Source of the DNA: Streptomyces sp. TLI_171
GTDB lineage: Bacteria; Actinomycetota; Actinomycetes; Streptomycetales; Streptomycetaceae
Assembly (NCBI RefSeq): GCF_003610255.1
Contig: NZ_RAPS01000001.1
Span: 1,798,001-1,862,000 of the forward strand
Length of the DNA: 64,000 bases
Direction: 5' to 3'
In this document: positions 16,512-25,135 of the stretch, in pieces
Layout of the letters: the number at the start of each line of letters is the position of its first letter
Position numbering within the stretch: position 1 is the first letter of the stretch
Translations under genes and position numbers: made by a program
Notes under the pieces: generated by a model
The model's input: the letters and a program-made list of their open reading frames with translations, nothing else
What the model was told of the DNA's origin: nothing
The model's database searches: none

Positions 16512-17948
16512 CTACTTCCGGGCGATGCGCAGGACGCCGGTCTCGGTGCCCTGGTAGAGGGTGCCGTCCGGCGCGGTGGTGCCGGTCATCTGCAGCGGGT
16601 TGTACAGCAGGCCGATGCCGAAGGTGCTGCCCGCGAGCCTGGCGCCGGTCGCCGGGTCGATCACCGCGTGCGCGTAGCTCGCGAAGGTCTGCGCGCCCAC
16701 CGAGTCGGTCGGGCCGCTGACCGTGACCGTGTAGATCTTCCCGTCACCCACCGAGAGCCGGGGCAGCGCGGCCGACTTGACGTCGCTCTCCCAGACGGTG
16801 GAGCAGCCGACCCCGCTCCCGTCCAGGTCCACCCGGGCCAGCCCGCCCTGGTACGAGGCGGACGAGGGCACGCTGGCGGGGGCGCCCTCGGGCAGTGCCG
16901 GGTACGGGTAGCCGTAGGTGTTGGTGACGAACACGCTGCGGCCGGAGGCGATCACCGCGTCCTCGGTGCCGCTGGCCGCCCACTTGGTCAGCACCGGGAC
17001 GGAGCACACCGGAGCCGGACCGCCGTCGACCCGGTACACCAGCAGGTTCTCGTGCTGCGCGGCGTTGTCGGTCAGGGTCACGTACTCGGTGCCGTCGCCG
17101 GGCCCGAAGAAGCTCGGGGTGGCGCCGGTGCCCCAGCTCAGCTGTCCCGGCTTGCGGCCCGGGCCGCGGTCGTAGGCGGCCCGCCACTGCACCACGGGCG
17201 TGCCGTCCGCGGCCTGGCCCAGCAGGTACAGCGCGTGGTCGGTCGCCACGGCGGTGTGGCCCGGGACGGTGGAGATGCTGTTGGCGACGCCCTCGCCGGT
17301 GGCCAGCGTGCGGACCGCACCGGTGGCGGTGTCGGCGGTGCCGATCACCCCGCCGCCGGTGGCGAACCACACCTTGCCGTCCCAGCCCGGGCTGAGGCCC
17401 ACGACGTTGTCGCCGGACGGGATCGCACCGGCCAGCGAGGTGCTCTGGTCGACCGTCAACTTCCAGGACCCGTCGGTCCGGTGGTGGCCGATCCGGAGCA
17501 GGTTGTCGTTTCCGTCCACGGCCACCAGGGCGTCGTTCTGGTCCAGGTAGGCGTACACGCCGCCGAACAGCGCGCCCTTGGGCAGCTCCAGCGAGGCCAG
17601 GTCGGCGCCGTTCGCCGGGTTCAGCAGGTGCACGGTCGGGGTCTGCCCGAAGATCGTGGTGCACAGTGCCACCGGGTACCCGTCCCGACCGACCGTCACC
17701 GTCGGGCAGGCCGAAGCCAGCGCCGTCCGGCTCCAGTTGACCGCCCCGGTGCCCGGCCCGGGATAGGGCGTGGTGTCGCTGGACGCCGAGTCCCCGTGCA
17801 TCCCGGCGTTGCCGTTCGGCGCGGTCGCCGGATTCTGCGGCGGCAGGGGACCGAACCCGGTGGCGGCCACCGAGTCGGTGGTGCCGGCCACCCAGACGGC
17901 GGCCGCGGTGGTCAGGGCGAAGGCGGAGAGCAGCAGGCGTGAACGCAC
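16512..17948 (-). CDS. Secreted beta-propeller (PQQ-like repeat) protein
   Basis: A 478-residue protein with an N-terminal signal peptide (MRSRLLLSAFALTTAAAVWVA followed by SVAA) and an exported body made of repeated blade-like units. Examples are DGYPVALCTTIFGQ, DGKVWFATGGGVIGTAD and DGTLYQGTETGVLRIARK. It looks like a PQQ/BamB-type beta-propeller without a recognisable catalytic domain. Two Cys pairs may form disulfides. The GTG start was chosen because it places the signal peptide at the N-terminus. A longer ATG reading (to 18116) would add 56 mostly Arg/Ala residues before it. The function is unknown. Confidence 0.75.
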   Translation of the reverse strand: MRSRLLLSAFALTTAAAVWVAGTTDSVAATGFGPLPPQNPATAPNGNAGMHGDSASSDTTPYPGPGTGAVNWSRTALASACPTVTVGRDGYPVALCTTIFGQTPTVHLLNPANGADLASLELPKGALFGGVYAYLDQNDALVAVDGNDNLLRIGHHRTDGSWKLTVDQSTSLAGAIPSGDNVVGLSPGWDGKVWFATGGGVIGTADTATGAVRTLATGEGVANSISTVPGHTAVATDHALYLLGQAADGTPVVQWRAAYDRGPGRKPGQLSWGTGATPSFFGPGDGTEYVTLTDNAAQHENLLVYRVDGGPAPVCSVPVLTKWAASGTEDAVIASGRSVFVTNTYGYPYPALPEGAPASVPSSASYQGGLARVDLDGSGVGCSTVWESDVKSAALPRLSVGDGKIYTVTVSGPTDSVGAQTFASYAHAVIDPATGARLAGSTFGIGLLYNPLQMTGTTAPDGTLYQGTETGVLRIARK

Positions 17949-18336
17949 GGCGAGTCCTGTTCCGGAGAAGGAAGGGGTCAACGCCGAGCGACGCCACCGC
18001 TGATGGACACGACGAGCCGCTCGGCGGAGAGCATGAGCGGCCCTCGACACAGGCGAGAGGCACCAGCGGGCCGCGTCAGCCGACGCGGCGACAACCCGTC
18101 GTGGTGGCACGGCCATGGTCCACGTGGCGGCGGCTCACCAACAGGGTCATGCCAGGAACCCTAACGGCCCGCCCCCACCATCCGCTGCCCCCGTCCCACC
18201 CGTCGGACGCCCTGACCCACCGTCACCGGCCCGGCCGGTCGTGCTGAGGCCGGGGCGCGGCGGGCCGGTTCCCCGGGGGTGTCACCGGGCATGGCTGTGG
18301 GGTACCGGGGCGCCGGTCGGGACGAGAGGGGTTGTG
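17949..18336. other. Divergent intergenic region, 388 bp
   Basis: This region lies between the start of the secreted propeller gene (minus) and the GH13 gene (plus). It must hold both promoters. No convincing -35/-10 pair, operator or RNA structure was identified. The long ORF extensions on both strands through it have no ribosome binding sites and are probably GC-rich artefacts. Confidence 0.5.
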
Positions 18337-19902
18337 GTGGGCACGGAGTGGGTGCGGGACGCGGTGCTGTACCAGATCTATCCGCAGAGTTTCGCGGACG
18401 GGAACGGCGACGGGATCGGGGACTTCGCGGGCCTGACGGAGCGGCTGGAGTACCTCCAGTGGCTCGGGGTGGACGCGGTGTGGCTGAACCCGTGCTTCGC
18501 CTCGCCGTTCGGCGACGCGGGCTACGACGTGGCGGACTTCCTGACCACCGCGCCGCGGTACGGCGCGCCGGAGGACCTGGCGAAGTTCACGGACGCGGCG
18601 CGCCGGGTCGGGATCCGGGTGCTGCTGGACCTGGTGGCGGGCCACACCTCGGACCGGCACCCCTGGTTCGTCCGCTCGGCGTCCGACCCGGCCGACCACC
18701 GCTACGTCTGGGCGGACCGCCCGGCGCCCGGCTTCGTGGCCTCGCCCGGGAGCCGCCCGGGCTGGTACCGGCCGAACTTCTTCGACTTCCAGCCGGCCCT
18801 CAACTTCGGCTACGCGCGCACCGACCCGGCCGAGCCGTGGCGGCAGCCGGTGGACGCCGAGGGCCCGCGGGCGAACCGGGCGGCGCTCCGCGAGATCATG
18901 GCGCACTGGTTCGGCCTGGGCGTCTCGGGTTTCCGGGTCGACATGGCGTCCTCGCTGGTCAAGGACGACCCCGGGTTCGTGGAGACCGGCAGGCTGTGGC
19001 GCGGGACGCGGGCCTGGCTGGACGCCCACCACCCCGACCGGGTGATCCTCGCCGAGTGGGGCGACCCGGCGCGTTCGGTGCCGATGGGCTTCCACGGGGA
19101 CTTCTTCCTGCAGTTCGGCGGCCCCGACGACGGGGCTCCGCTGCGCTCGCTGTGGAACAACGGCGCGGGCACCGTGCACGAGCAGTGGCCGGTCGAGCCG
19201 TGCTACTTCGACGCGGAGGGCCGCGGTTCGATGCGCCGGTTCCTCGCCGAGTGGGAGCGCACCGAACGGGCGGCGGCGGGCCGGGGGTTCGCCTTCCTGC
19301 CGACCGCCAACCACGACTTCTCCCGGCTGGCGACCGGCCCGCGCACCCGTGGGCAACTGGCCGCCGCGTTCGCGTTCCAGCTGACCTGGCCGGCCGTCCC
19401 GGCGATCTACTACGGCGACGAGATCGGGATGCGTTTCGTGCCCGGGCTGCCGGACACTGAGGGCAGCGTGCTCGGCCCGCACTACAACCGGGCGGGCAGC
19501 CGGACGCCGATGCAGTGGGACGCGACGCCGGACGCCGGGTTCTCCTCGGCGCCCGCCGACCGGTTCTACCTGCCGCTGGACCCGTCGCCGGACCGCCCCG
19601 ACGTGGCCTCCCAGCGTGCCGACGAGTCCTCGCTGCTGCACCACGTGCGGCAGTTGATCGCGCTGCGCCGGGCGCACCCGGCGCTCGGACCGGACGCGCC
19701 GCTCGAACTGCTGCACTCCGGCTACCCGCTGGCGTACCTGCGCGGCGAGCGCCACCTGGTGGTGGTCAACCCGCGCCGGTCGCCCGCGAGCCTGCCCGTG
19801 GAGCGCGACCTGCCGGGCCGGCTGCTGTACGGGCAGGGCGTGTCGCTGACCCACTCGGTGCTGCGGGCGGAGGGCTTCTCGTACGGGATCTTCGTTCGCT
19901 GA
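18337..19902 (+). CDS. GH13 alpha-glycosidase (alpha-amylase family)
   Basis: A 521-residue cytoplasmic glycoside hydrolase or transglycosidase of family GH13. The four conserved regions are visible: DLVAGHTSD (98-106), GFRVDMASS with nucleophile D202, ILAEWG with acid/base E240, and TANHDF with H326 and D327. QSFADGNGDGIGDFAGL near the N-terminus is typical of oligo-1,6-glucosidase/trehalose-synthase-like enzymes. No signal peptide is present. The GTG start follows AGAGGG at a suitable distance; an adjacent GTG three bases earlier is possible. It probably acts on maltodextrins or a related alpha-glucoside. It is monocistronic and ends 7 bases before the convergent regulator gene. Confidence 0.88.
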   Translation: MGTEWVRDAVLYQIYPQSFADGNGDGIGDFAGLTERLEYLQWLGVDAVWLNPCFASPFGDAGYDVADFLTTAPRYGAPEDLAKFTDAARRVGIRVLLDLVAGHTSDRHPWFVRSASDPADHRYVWADRPAPGFVASPGSRPGWYRPNFFDFQPALNFGYARTDPAEPWRQPVDAEGPRANRAALREIMAHWFGLGVSGFRVDMASSLVKDDPGFVETGRLWRGTRAWLDAHHPDRVILAEWGDPARSVPMGFHGDFFLQFGGPDDGAPLRSLWNNGAGTVHEQWPVEPCYFDAEGRGSMRRFLAEWERTERAAAGRGFAFLPTANHDFSRLATGPRTRGQLAAAFAFQLTWPAVPAIYYGDEIGMRFVPGLPDTEGSVLGPHYNRAGSRTPMQWDATPDAGFSSAPADRFYLPLDPSPDRPDVASQRADESSLLHHVRQLIALRRAHPALGPDAPLELLHSGYPLAYLRGERHLVVVNPRRSPASLPVERDLPGRLLYGQGVSLTHSVLRAEGFSYGIFVR

Positions 19903-19909
19903 CGTCCCG

Positions 19910-20893
19910 TCAGGCGGTCGGGTCGCCGGCGCCGCAGAGGAGTTCGGCCGCGGCCGTGCGGCGGTAGAGCACGGTGCGGCCGGTGCGGTGCCGGGCGGCC
20001 AGGCCGGCGTCGTGCAACGCGGACAGGTGGTGCGAGACGGTGGCGGCGGACAGGCCGGTGCGGGCGGCGAGTTCGGTGGTGGTGGCCGGGGCGTCGAGTT
20101 CGGCCAGCAGGCGGGCCCGGGCGCGTCCGAGCACCCGGGCCAGGCCCTCGGGCACGGCGGGTGCCGCAGCCTCCCAGAGCGTGGCGACGCCGCGCGGCGG
20201 GTAGATCAGGCCGGGCTGCCACGGCGGGTTGGTCTGCGAGAACACGCCGGGCCAGGCGAACACGGTGGGCACCAGCACCAGTCCCCGTTCGCCGTCCAGC
20301 CGCCGGTGCGCGTCGACCCAGCGGTGGCCGATCCGCAGCAGGTCGCGCTCCCAGCTCACCTGCGGGTGCAGGTCGGCGAAGAGCCCGGCCGGGCCGCGTT
20401 CGGCCAACTGCCGTGCCCGGTACAGGACCTCGCCGTCGACCAGCCGTTCGACGCGCGGCCAGTGCGGGGCGATCGTCGCCTGCCAGTACGCCCGCAGCTC
20501 CGCGGCCAGCCGGGCCGTCCCGGCTTCCGGATCGCGCGCCAACTCGGCGACCGGCGGGGGAAGTTCGCCGCCCAGCGGGGCGAGGTCGCGGCGTACGGCG
20601 GCCGGGTCGAGGGCGGTCAGTTCGGCGAGCTGCTCGTCCAGGGTCGGGCTGCCGAGGACGGGCACCGGGGTGAGGAAGTCCGGGATGTAGGCGGTCGGCA
20701 GCCGGACCAGGGCGGACAGCAACTCCCAACCCACGCCCTCCAGTCGGCGTCGGGCCTGGCGGATCCACGGCAGGTGGACGGCGCTGCGGCCCGGGTCCTT
20801 GAGCACCTCCACGCTGGTGGTGAGCTCGCACAGCGGCGAGCGGGCGAACCGGGTGCGGGCCAGGTCCTGCGCGGAGAACTCCCAGACGAGCAC
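19910..20893 (-). CDS. DUF5937/ArsR-type winged-helix transcriptional regulator
   Basis: A 327-residue regulator with a long N-terminal DUF5937-like domain and a C-terminal ArsR-type helix-turn-helix. The latter is seen in TELAARTGLSAATVSHHLSALHDAGL and ends with RTGRTVLYRRT. No metal-binding Cys cluster is evident, so the ligand is probably not a metal. The GTG start has GAGGA upstream. It is divergent from an MFS transporter, with a palindromic operator candidate in the 82-bp gap. It most likely represses itself and that transporter. Confidence 0.85.
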   Translation of the reverse strand: MLVWEFSAQDLARTRFARSPLCELTTSVEVLKDPGRSAVHLPWIRQARRRLEGVGWELLSALVRLPTAYIPDFLTPVPVLGSPTLDEQLAELTALDPAAVRRDLAPLGGELPPPVAELARDPEAGTARLAAELRAYWQATIAPHWPRVERLVDGEVLYRARQLAERGPAGLFADLHPQVSWERDLLRIGHRWVDAHRRLDGERGLVLVPTVFAWPGVFSQTNPPWQPGLIYPPRGVATLWEAAAPAVPEGLARVLGRARARLLAELDAPATTTELAARTGLSAATVSHHLSALHDAGLAARHRTGRTVLYRRTAAAELLCGAGDPTA

Positions 20894-20919
20894 GGTCCTC
20901 CTCGGGGCGGGCGGCGAGG

Positions 20920-20937
20920 ATTCGACGCCGGTCGAAT
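20920..20937. promoter_or_regulatory. Palindromic operator candidate between regulator and MFS gene
   Basis: ATTCGAC-GCCG-GTCGAAT is a perfect 7-bp inverted repeat with a 4-bp spacer. It lies 27 bases upstream of the ArsR-type gene start and 39 bases upstream of the MFS start. Its AT-rich ends stand out in this very GC-rich DNA. It is the natural binding site for the dimeric regulator encoded next to it. Confidence 0.65.
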
Positions 20938-20975
20938 TCCTGGGCGGGGTCGATCATCGCAGGCAGCCTCGGGGC

Positions 20976-22262
20976 ATGACCACCCCGCTCCCCGTCCCGC
21001 TCCGGGAACGCCTCGGCCTGCCCGCCTCCGCGGGCCGGCACCGCCGCCTGATCGGCGCGCACCTGATCGACAGCCTGGGCACCGGCCTGGTGCTGGCGTT
21101 CACCCTGGTGTACTTCGCCCGCACCACCGACCTGTCGCTGACCTCGATCGGCGCGGCCGTCTCCACCGCGCGGCTGCTGGCCCTGCCGACGGCACTGGCG
21201 GTCGGCCCGCTGATCGACCGGCACGGCGCCCGGCCGGTCGCGGCGGCCGCGAACGCGCTCTCCGCGCTGGCGTACGGCGGCTTCCTGCTGGCCGACCGGG
21301 TCTGGCTGATCGTGCTGGTCTGCCTGCTGGCGCAGGTCGGCCAGGCCGGCTACTGGACGGCCAGCACCGGCCTGGTGGTGCTGGCCGCACCGGAGGGCGA
21401 GCGCACCCGCTGGTTCGCGCTGGTGCAGACGCTGCGCAACACCGGCCTGGGCCTCGGCGGGGCGCTCGGCGCGCTGCTGGTGGGCGGTGGCGGGGCGGGC
21501 GGGCTGCGGCTGCTGGTGTCGCTGAACGCGGCCTCCTACCTGGCGGCGGCGGTGCTGCTCGCCGTCTGGCGGCCGGGCCCGGCCGCCGCGGCGGCTCCCC
21601 CGGCCGCCACCGCTTCCGGTCGCGAGGCCGGCGGGTACCGGCTGGTGCTCGCGGACCGCCGGTACCTGCTGATGGTGACGGTGAACCTGTCCTTCGTGCT
21701 GGCCTCGATGGTGCTGAGCGTGCTGCTCGCCGTGCACGTCACCGCCGCCCTGCACCTGGACGCCTCGCTGGCCGGGGTGCTGCTGGTGCTCAACGGGCTG
21801 CAGGTGGTGCTCACCCAGAACCCGGTCTCCCGGCTGACCGAGCGTCACCGCCCCACCCGGACCGCCGCCGCCGGGGCGGTGCTCAACGCGCTCGCCTTCG
21901 CGGTGTTCGCCCTGCTGCCCGGCCTGCCGCGCTGGACGGTGCTGCCCGGACTGGTGCTGGCGATGCTGGTCTACAACGTCGCCGAGACGGTCGCCACGCC
22001 CGGCCGCGAGGAACTGAGCGTCGCCCTCGCCCACCCGGCCCGGCGCGGCCGCTACCTGGCGGTCAACCAGCTCTCCTGGAGCCTCGGCCAGGCCCTCTCC
22101 CCCGGCCTGCTGACCCTGCTGTTCGCGCACGGCCCGGCCTGGCCGTGGGTGTTCCTGCTGGCCGTCTCGCTGGCCGCCGTCCCCGGCCTGCTCCGGCTCG
22201 AACGGCCGACCGCCCCGGTTCCCGACATTACGTCGGAAACCGGGCCTGTTCCCGCGCGCTAA
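20976..22262 (+). CDS. MFS transporter
   Basis: A 428-residue membrane protein with about 12 transmembrane segments, starting MTTPLPVPLRERLGLP. The MFS loop motif appears as GPLIDRHGARPVAAA after the third segment. It is of the drug-efflux type and divergent from the ArsR-type regulator, which suggests inducible efflux. No ribosome binding site is evident before the ATG; the message may be nearly leaderless. hemC follows 38 bases after the stop codon and may be co-transcribed. Confidence 0.85.
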   Translation: MTTPLPVPLRERLGLPASAGRHRRLIGAHLIDSLGTGLVLAFTLVYFARTTDLSLTSIGAAVSTARLLALPTALAVGPLIDRHGARPVAAAANALSALAYGGFLLADRVWLIVLVCLLAQVGQAGYWTASTGLVVLAAPEGERTRWFALVQTLRNTGLGLGGALGALLVGGGGAGGLRLLVSLNAASYLAAAVLLAVWRPGPAAAAAPPAATASGREAGGYRLVLADRRYLLMVTVNLSFVLASMVLSVLLAVHVTAALHLDASLAGVLLVLNGLQVVLTQNPVSRLTERHRPTRTAAAGAVLNALAFAVFALLPGLPRWTVLPGLVLAMLVYNVAETVATPGREELSVALAHPARRGRYLAVNQLSWSLGQALSPGLLTLLFAHGPAWPWVFLLAVSLAAVPGLLRLERPTAPVPDITSETGPVPAR

Positions 22263-22300
22263 CATTCCGTCAGAGCGACACGCGGCGGCGGGAGTTGACG

Positions 22301-23227
22301 ATGATCGAACTGGTGGTGGGTTCCCGGGCCAGCCAGCTGGCACGCGCCCAGGTCAAGGAGTTCCTCGCCCCGCTGCGCGAGCGCCACCCCGACGTCGTCT
22401 TCCGGCACCGGGTGATCCTGGAGGACGGCGACCTCGACCGGAAGGCCACCCTGCGCGAGGTCTCCGAACGCGGCGGCGGCTCCGCCTTCTCCGCCAACCA
22501 GGCCGCGGCGCTGCTGAACCGCGAGGTCGACGTGATCGTCCACTCGCTCAAGGACCTCCCCACCGCCGACCCGGACGGCCTGGTCCTGCTGCCCCCTCCC
22601 ACCCGCGCCGACGTCCGCGACGCGCTGTGCGGCGCCGCACTCACCGCGCTCCCCACCGGCGCCCGGGTCGGCACCTCCGCGGCCCGCCGGATCGCCCAAC
22701 TGCTGTACGTCCGGCCCGACCTGGTGCCGCAGCGGATCCGCGGCAACGTCCCCACCCGGCTCGGCCGGCTGCGCACCCTGGACGCCGTCGTGCTCGCCTC
22801 CGCCGGTCTGCACCGGCTCGGCCGGGCCGAGGAGATCGCCGAGATCCTCCCCGTCGCGCAGTTCCCGCCCAGCCCCGGGCAGGGCGCGCTCGGCATCCAA
22901 ATCCGCGCCGACAACGCCAAGGCGCGCGAACTCCTGGCCGGCAGCGGCGACCCGACCACCGACGCGGAGGTCCGGGCGGAGCGCGCGATGCTCGCCGAGC
23001 TGCACGGCGGCTGCTCCGTCCCGGTCGGCGCGTACGCCACCACCGCCGACGGCATCCTCACCCTGCACGGCCAGGTCACCTCCGTCGACGGCACCCGGCA
23101 GATCGAGGCCACCCTGTCCGGCTCCCCCGCCGAACCCGAGAAGCTCGGCACCGCCGTGGCCGGGCTGCTGCTCGACCAGGACGCCGAGACGATCCTCGAA
23201 GGGGCCCGCGCCGCCGCCGCGCACTGA
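22301..23227 (+). CDS. hemC: Porphobilinogen deaminase (hydroxymethylbilane synthase), stand-alone copy
   Basis: A 308-residue HemC, the enzyme that polymerises four porphobilinogens to hydroxymethylbilane in tetrapyrrole synthesis. The N-terminal GSRASQLARAQV, the catalytic Asp in HSLKDLPT and the dipyrromethane cofactor Cys in HGGCSVPVGA are all present, so it should be active. Streptomycetes normally carry hemC beside hemA, hemD and hemB. No other heme gene is near here, so this is probably a second copy. GGGAG precedes the ATG. It follows the MFS gene and is followed by an SDR. Confidence 0.88.
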   Translation: MIELVVGSRASQLARAQVKEFLAPLRERHPDVVFRHRVILEDGDLDRKATLREVSERGGGSAFSANQAAALLNREVDVIVHSLKDLPTADPDGLVLLPPPTRADVRDALCGAALTALPTGARVGTSAARRIAQLLYVRPDLVPQRIRGNVPTRLGRLRTLDAVVLASAGLHRLGRAEEIAEILPVAQFPPSPGQGALGIQIRADNAKARELLAGSGDPTTDAEVRAERAMLAELHGGCSVPVGAYATTADGILTLHGQVTSVDGTRQIEATLSGSPAEPEKLGTAVAGLLLDQDAETILEGARAAAAH

Positions 23228-23298
23228 CTGCTGCCGGCCCGAACGCGGGGTCGGATTGCCGCCAGCCTGCGGCGGGCGTCCGGACGATGCTCGACGTC

Positions 23299-24048
23299 AT
23301 GAACAGCAACCGACTTGAAGGACGCGTCGCCCTGGTCACCGGCGGCAGCCGGGGCATCGGCGCCGCCGTCGCGCTCCGGCTCGCCGAGGACGGCTGCGAC
23401 GTCGCCCTCACCTACCGCGACAGCGCCGGCCGGGCCCGCGGGCTAGCCGAGCGGATCGAGGCGACCACCGGTCGGCGGGCGCTGGCGGTCCGGGCCGACG
23501 CCGCGAGCGACGAAGCGCTCACCGCCGCCGTCGAACAGACCGTCAAAACGCTCGGCCGGCTCGACATCCTGGTCAACAACGCGGCCGTCTTCCTCACCGG
23601 CCCGCTGGACGAACTCGACCGCACCCAGCTCGACACGACCCTCGCCGTCAACATCCGCGCCCCGTTCCTGCTCGCCCAGGCCGCCGCCGCGCACCTCCCG
23701 CAGGGCGGGCGGATCATCAACCTCGGCAGCAACGTCGCCGAACGCACCCCGTTCCCCGGCCTCACCCTGTACGCGATGAGCAAGTCCGCGCTGATCGGCC
23801 TCACCAAGGGGCTGGCCCGCGAACTCGGCCCCCGCGGCATCACCGTCAACCTCGTCCACCCCGGCCCCACCGACACCGACGCCAACCCCGCCGACGGCCC
23901 CGCCGCCGCCACCATCGCCTCCCTCACCGCCCTCGGCCGCTACGCCGACCCCACCGAGATCGCCGCCACCATCGCCCACCTCGCCGGCCCGGAAGCCGCC
24001 TACCTCACCGGCGCCCTGATCGCCGCCGACGGCGGCTTCACGGCCTGA
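23299..24048 (+). CDS. Short-chain dehydrogenase/reductase (FabG-like)
   Basis: A 249-residue classical SDR. The cofactor motif is TGGSRGIGAAVA near residue 15, followed by the structural NNAA and the catalytic Ser in NLGSN. The Tyr-Lys pair is YAMSKSA. The Arg-rich loop after the second strand suggests NADP(H). An alternative ATG lies 12 bases upstream; neither has a clear ribosome binding site. It lies 71 bases after hemC and may be transcribed with it. The substrate is unknown. Confidence 0.85.
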   Translation: MNSNRLEGRVALVTGGSRGIGAAVALRLAEDGCDVALTYRDSAGRARGLAERIEATTGRRALAVRADAASDEALTAAVEQTVKTLGRLDILVNNAAVFLTGPLDELDRTQLDTTLAVNIRAPFLLAQAAAAHLPQGGRIINLGSNVAERTPFPGLTLYAMSKSALIGLTKGLARELGPRGITVNLVHPGPTDTDANPADGPAAATIASLTALGRYADPTEIAATIAHLAGPEAAYLTGALIAADGGFTA

Positions 24049-24130
24049 CCCGCGCCCGGGGCGCCACCAGGCCCGACGGGGCCACAGCGGCGGACGCCGC
24101 GCAGGCGGCCCGACCCCGCTCCGGTCCCGG

Positions 24131-24949
24131 TCATGCCGCGGTCAGTCCGCCGTCCAGCAGCAGCACGCCCAGGGCGAGGGCCGATGCGAGGATCACCGCG
24201 AGGAACGGCAGGCGGCCACGCGGTGCGCACAGGGTTGCCACGACGGGCGGGGCGATGACGGCGAGCACCGGCCAGCCCGGGGCGAGCAGCAGCGCGGCGG
24301 CGGCCGCGGCCAGGACGGCCGCCGCCGCTGCCGCGCGCGGACCGAGGCGCTGCGGCAGGCCGCGGATCCCGGCGGCCCGGTCGGCGACCACGTCGGGCAG
24401 GACGTTGGCGAAGTGGGCGGCCACGCCGAGCAGGGCGCCCGCGCCGAGCACGTTCGCGGCGGGCCACGGCCGCCCCGGCAGGGCGAGGGTCACGAAGGCA
24501 GGCAGCAGCGCGAACGCCAGCGCGTACGGCGCCCAGGACCACACCGTGGACTTCAGCCGCACGTTGTACGCCCAGCCCGCCGCGACCGCGACCAGGTGCA
24601 CCGTCGCGGCCGCCGCCCCGCACGCCGCCGACAGCGCCACGCAGCACACCACCGCCCACGCCGTCGCCGTCCGGCCCTGACGCTCCGTCACCTCCGCGGC
24701 CGCGAACGGCTTGTCGGAGCGGCCGGCCGCCTCGTCCCGCTGTCGGTCGATCAGATCGTTGCTCCACCCGATCGACAGCTGCCCGGCCGCCACCGCACCC
24801 GTGGTCAGCACCGTCCCGACCACCCCGCGCCCGGCACTGACCGCCATCGCCCCGGCCAGCCCCGTCACCGCCCCCGCCGGCCCCGGATGGCAGGCCCGCA
24901 ACAACCCCCCGACCAGCCGCCCCCGACCCACCGCCACCACACCACTCAC
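24131..24949 (-). CDS. UbiA-family prenyltransferase
   Basis: A 272-residue membrane protein with 7-9 hydrophobic helices and both aspartate-rich motifs of the UbiA superfamily: NDLIDRQRDEAAGRSDKP and DVVADRAAG. It should transfer a polyprenyl chain to an aromatic acceptor or quinone. It is divergent from the type III PKS operon, whose phenolic or quinone product is a plausible acceptor. The GTG start used here places the first helix near the N-terminus; other in-frame GTG codons close by are possible. Enzymes of this type also act in menaquinone or chlorophyll-like pathways, so the link to the PKS is inference. Confidence 0.8.
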   Translation of the reverse strand: MSGVVAVGRGRLVGGLLRACHPGPAGAVTGLAGAMAVSAGRGVVGTVLTTGAVAAGQLSIGWSNDLIDRQRDEAAGRSDKPFAAAEVTERQGRTATAWAVVCCVALSAACGAAAATVHLVAVAAGWAYNVRLKSTVWSWAPYALAFALLPAFVTLALPGRPWPAANVLGAGALLGVAAHFANVLPDVVADRAAGIRGLPQRLGPRAAAAAAVLAAAAAALLLAPGWPVLAVIAPPVVATLCAPRGRLPFLAVILASALALGVLLLDGGLTAA

Positions 24950-25122
24950 ACCGCCCAGGCTAGGCCGCCGCCCCCCGTCCGACCGGATGGCCACGCCGCG
25001 GCGCGCCCGGGCAGGGCGGCGGCGTGGTGCCGAAAGGGCGTCAGCCCGGGGTCGGACCACGGGCGGCGGGTGTCCGACTCGCCCGGTGTGGGGGGATTGC
25101 CGGGTATCTGGGGTTCGGTACC

Positions 25123-25128
25123 TATGCT
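25123..25128 (+). promoter_or_regulatory. Possible -10 element (TATGCT) of the type III PKS operon
   Basis: TATGCT lies 8 bases before the in-frame GTG at 25136. Transcription would then begin at or next to that codon, giving a leaderless message, which is common in actinomycetes. There is no Shine-Dalgarno sequence before either possible start. No good -35 box is seen at the usual spacing. Confidence 0.35.
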
Positions 25129-25135
25129 GGGCCGG

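Noticed and set aside
17949..18116. Longer start (ATG at 18116) of the beta-propeller protein
   Set aside because: It would place an Arg-rich segment of 56 residues before a good signal peptide. The internal GTG start fits secretion better.
18115..18336. Longer start of the GH13 protein
   Set aside because: The extra 74 residues are Pro/Arg-rich, have no ribosome binding site, and precede the normal N-terminus of the family.
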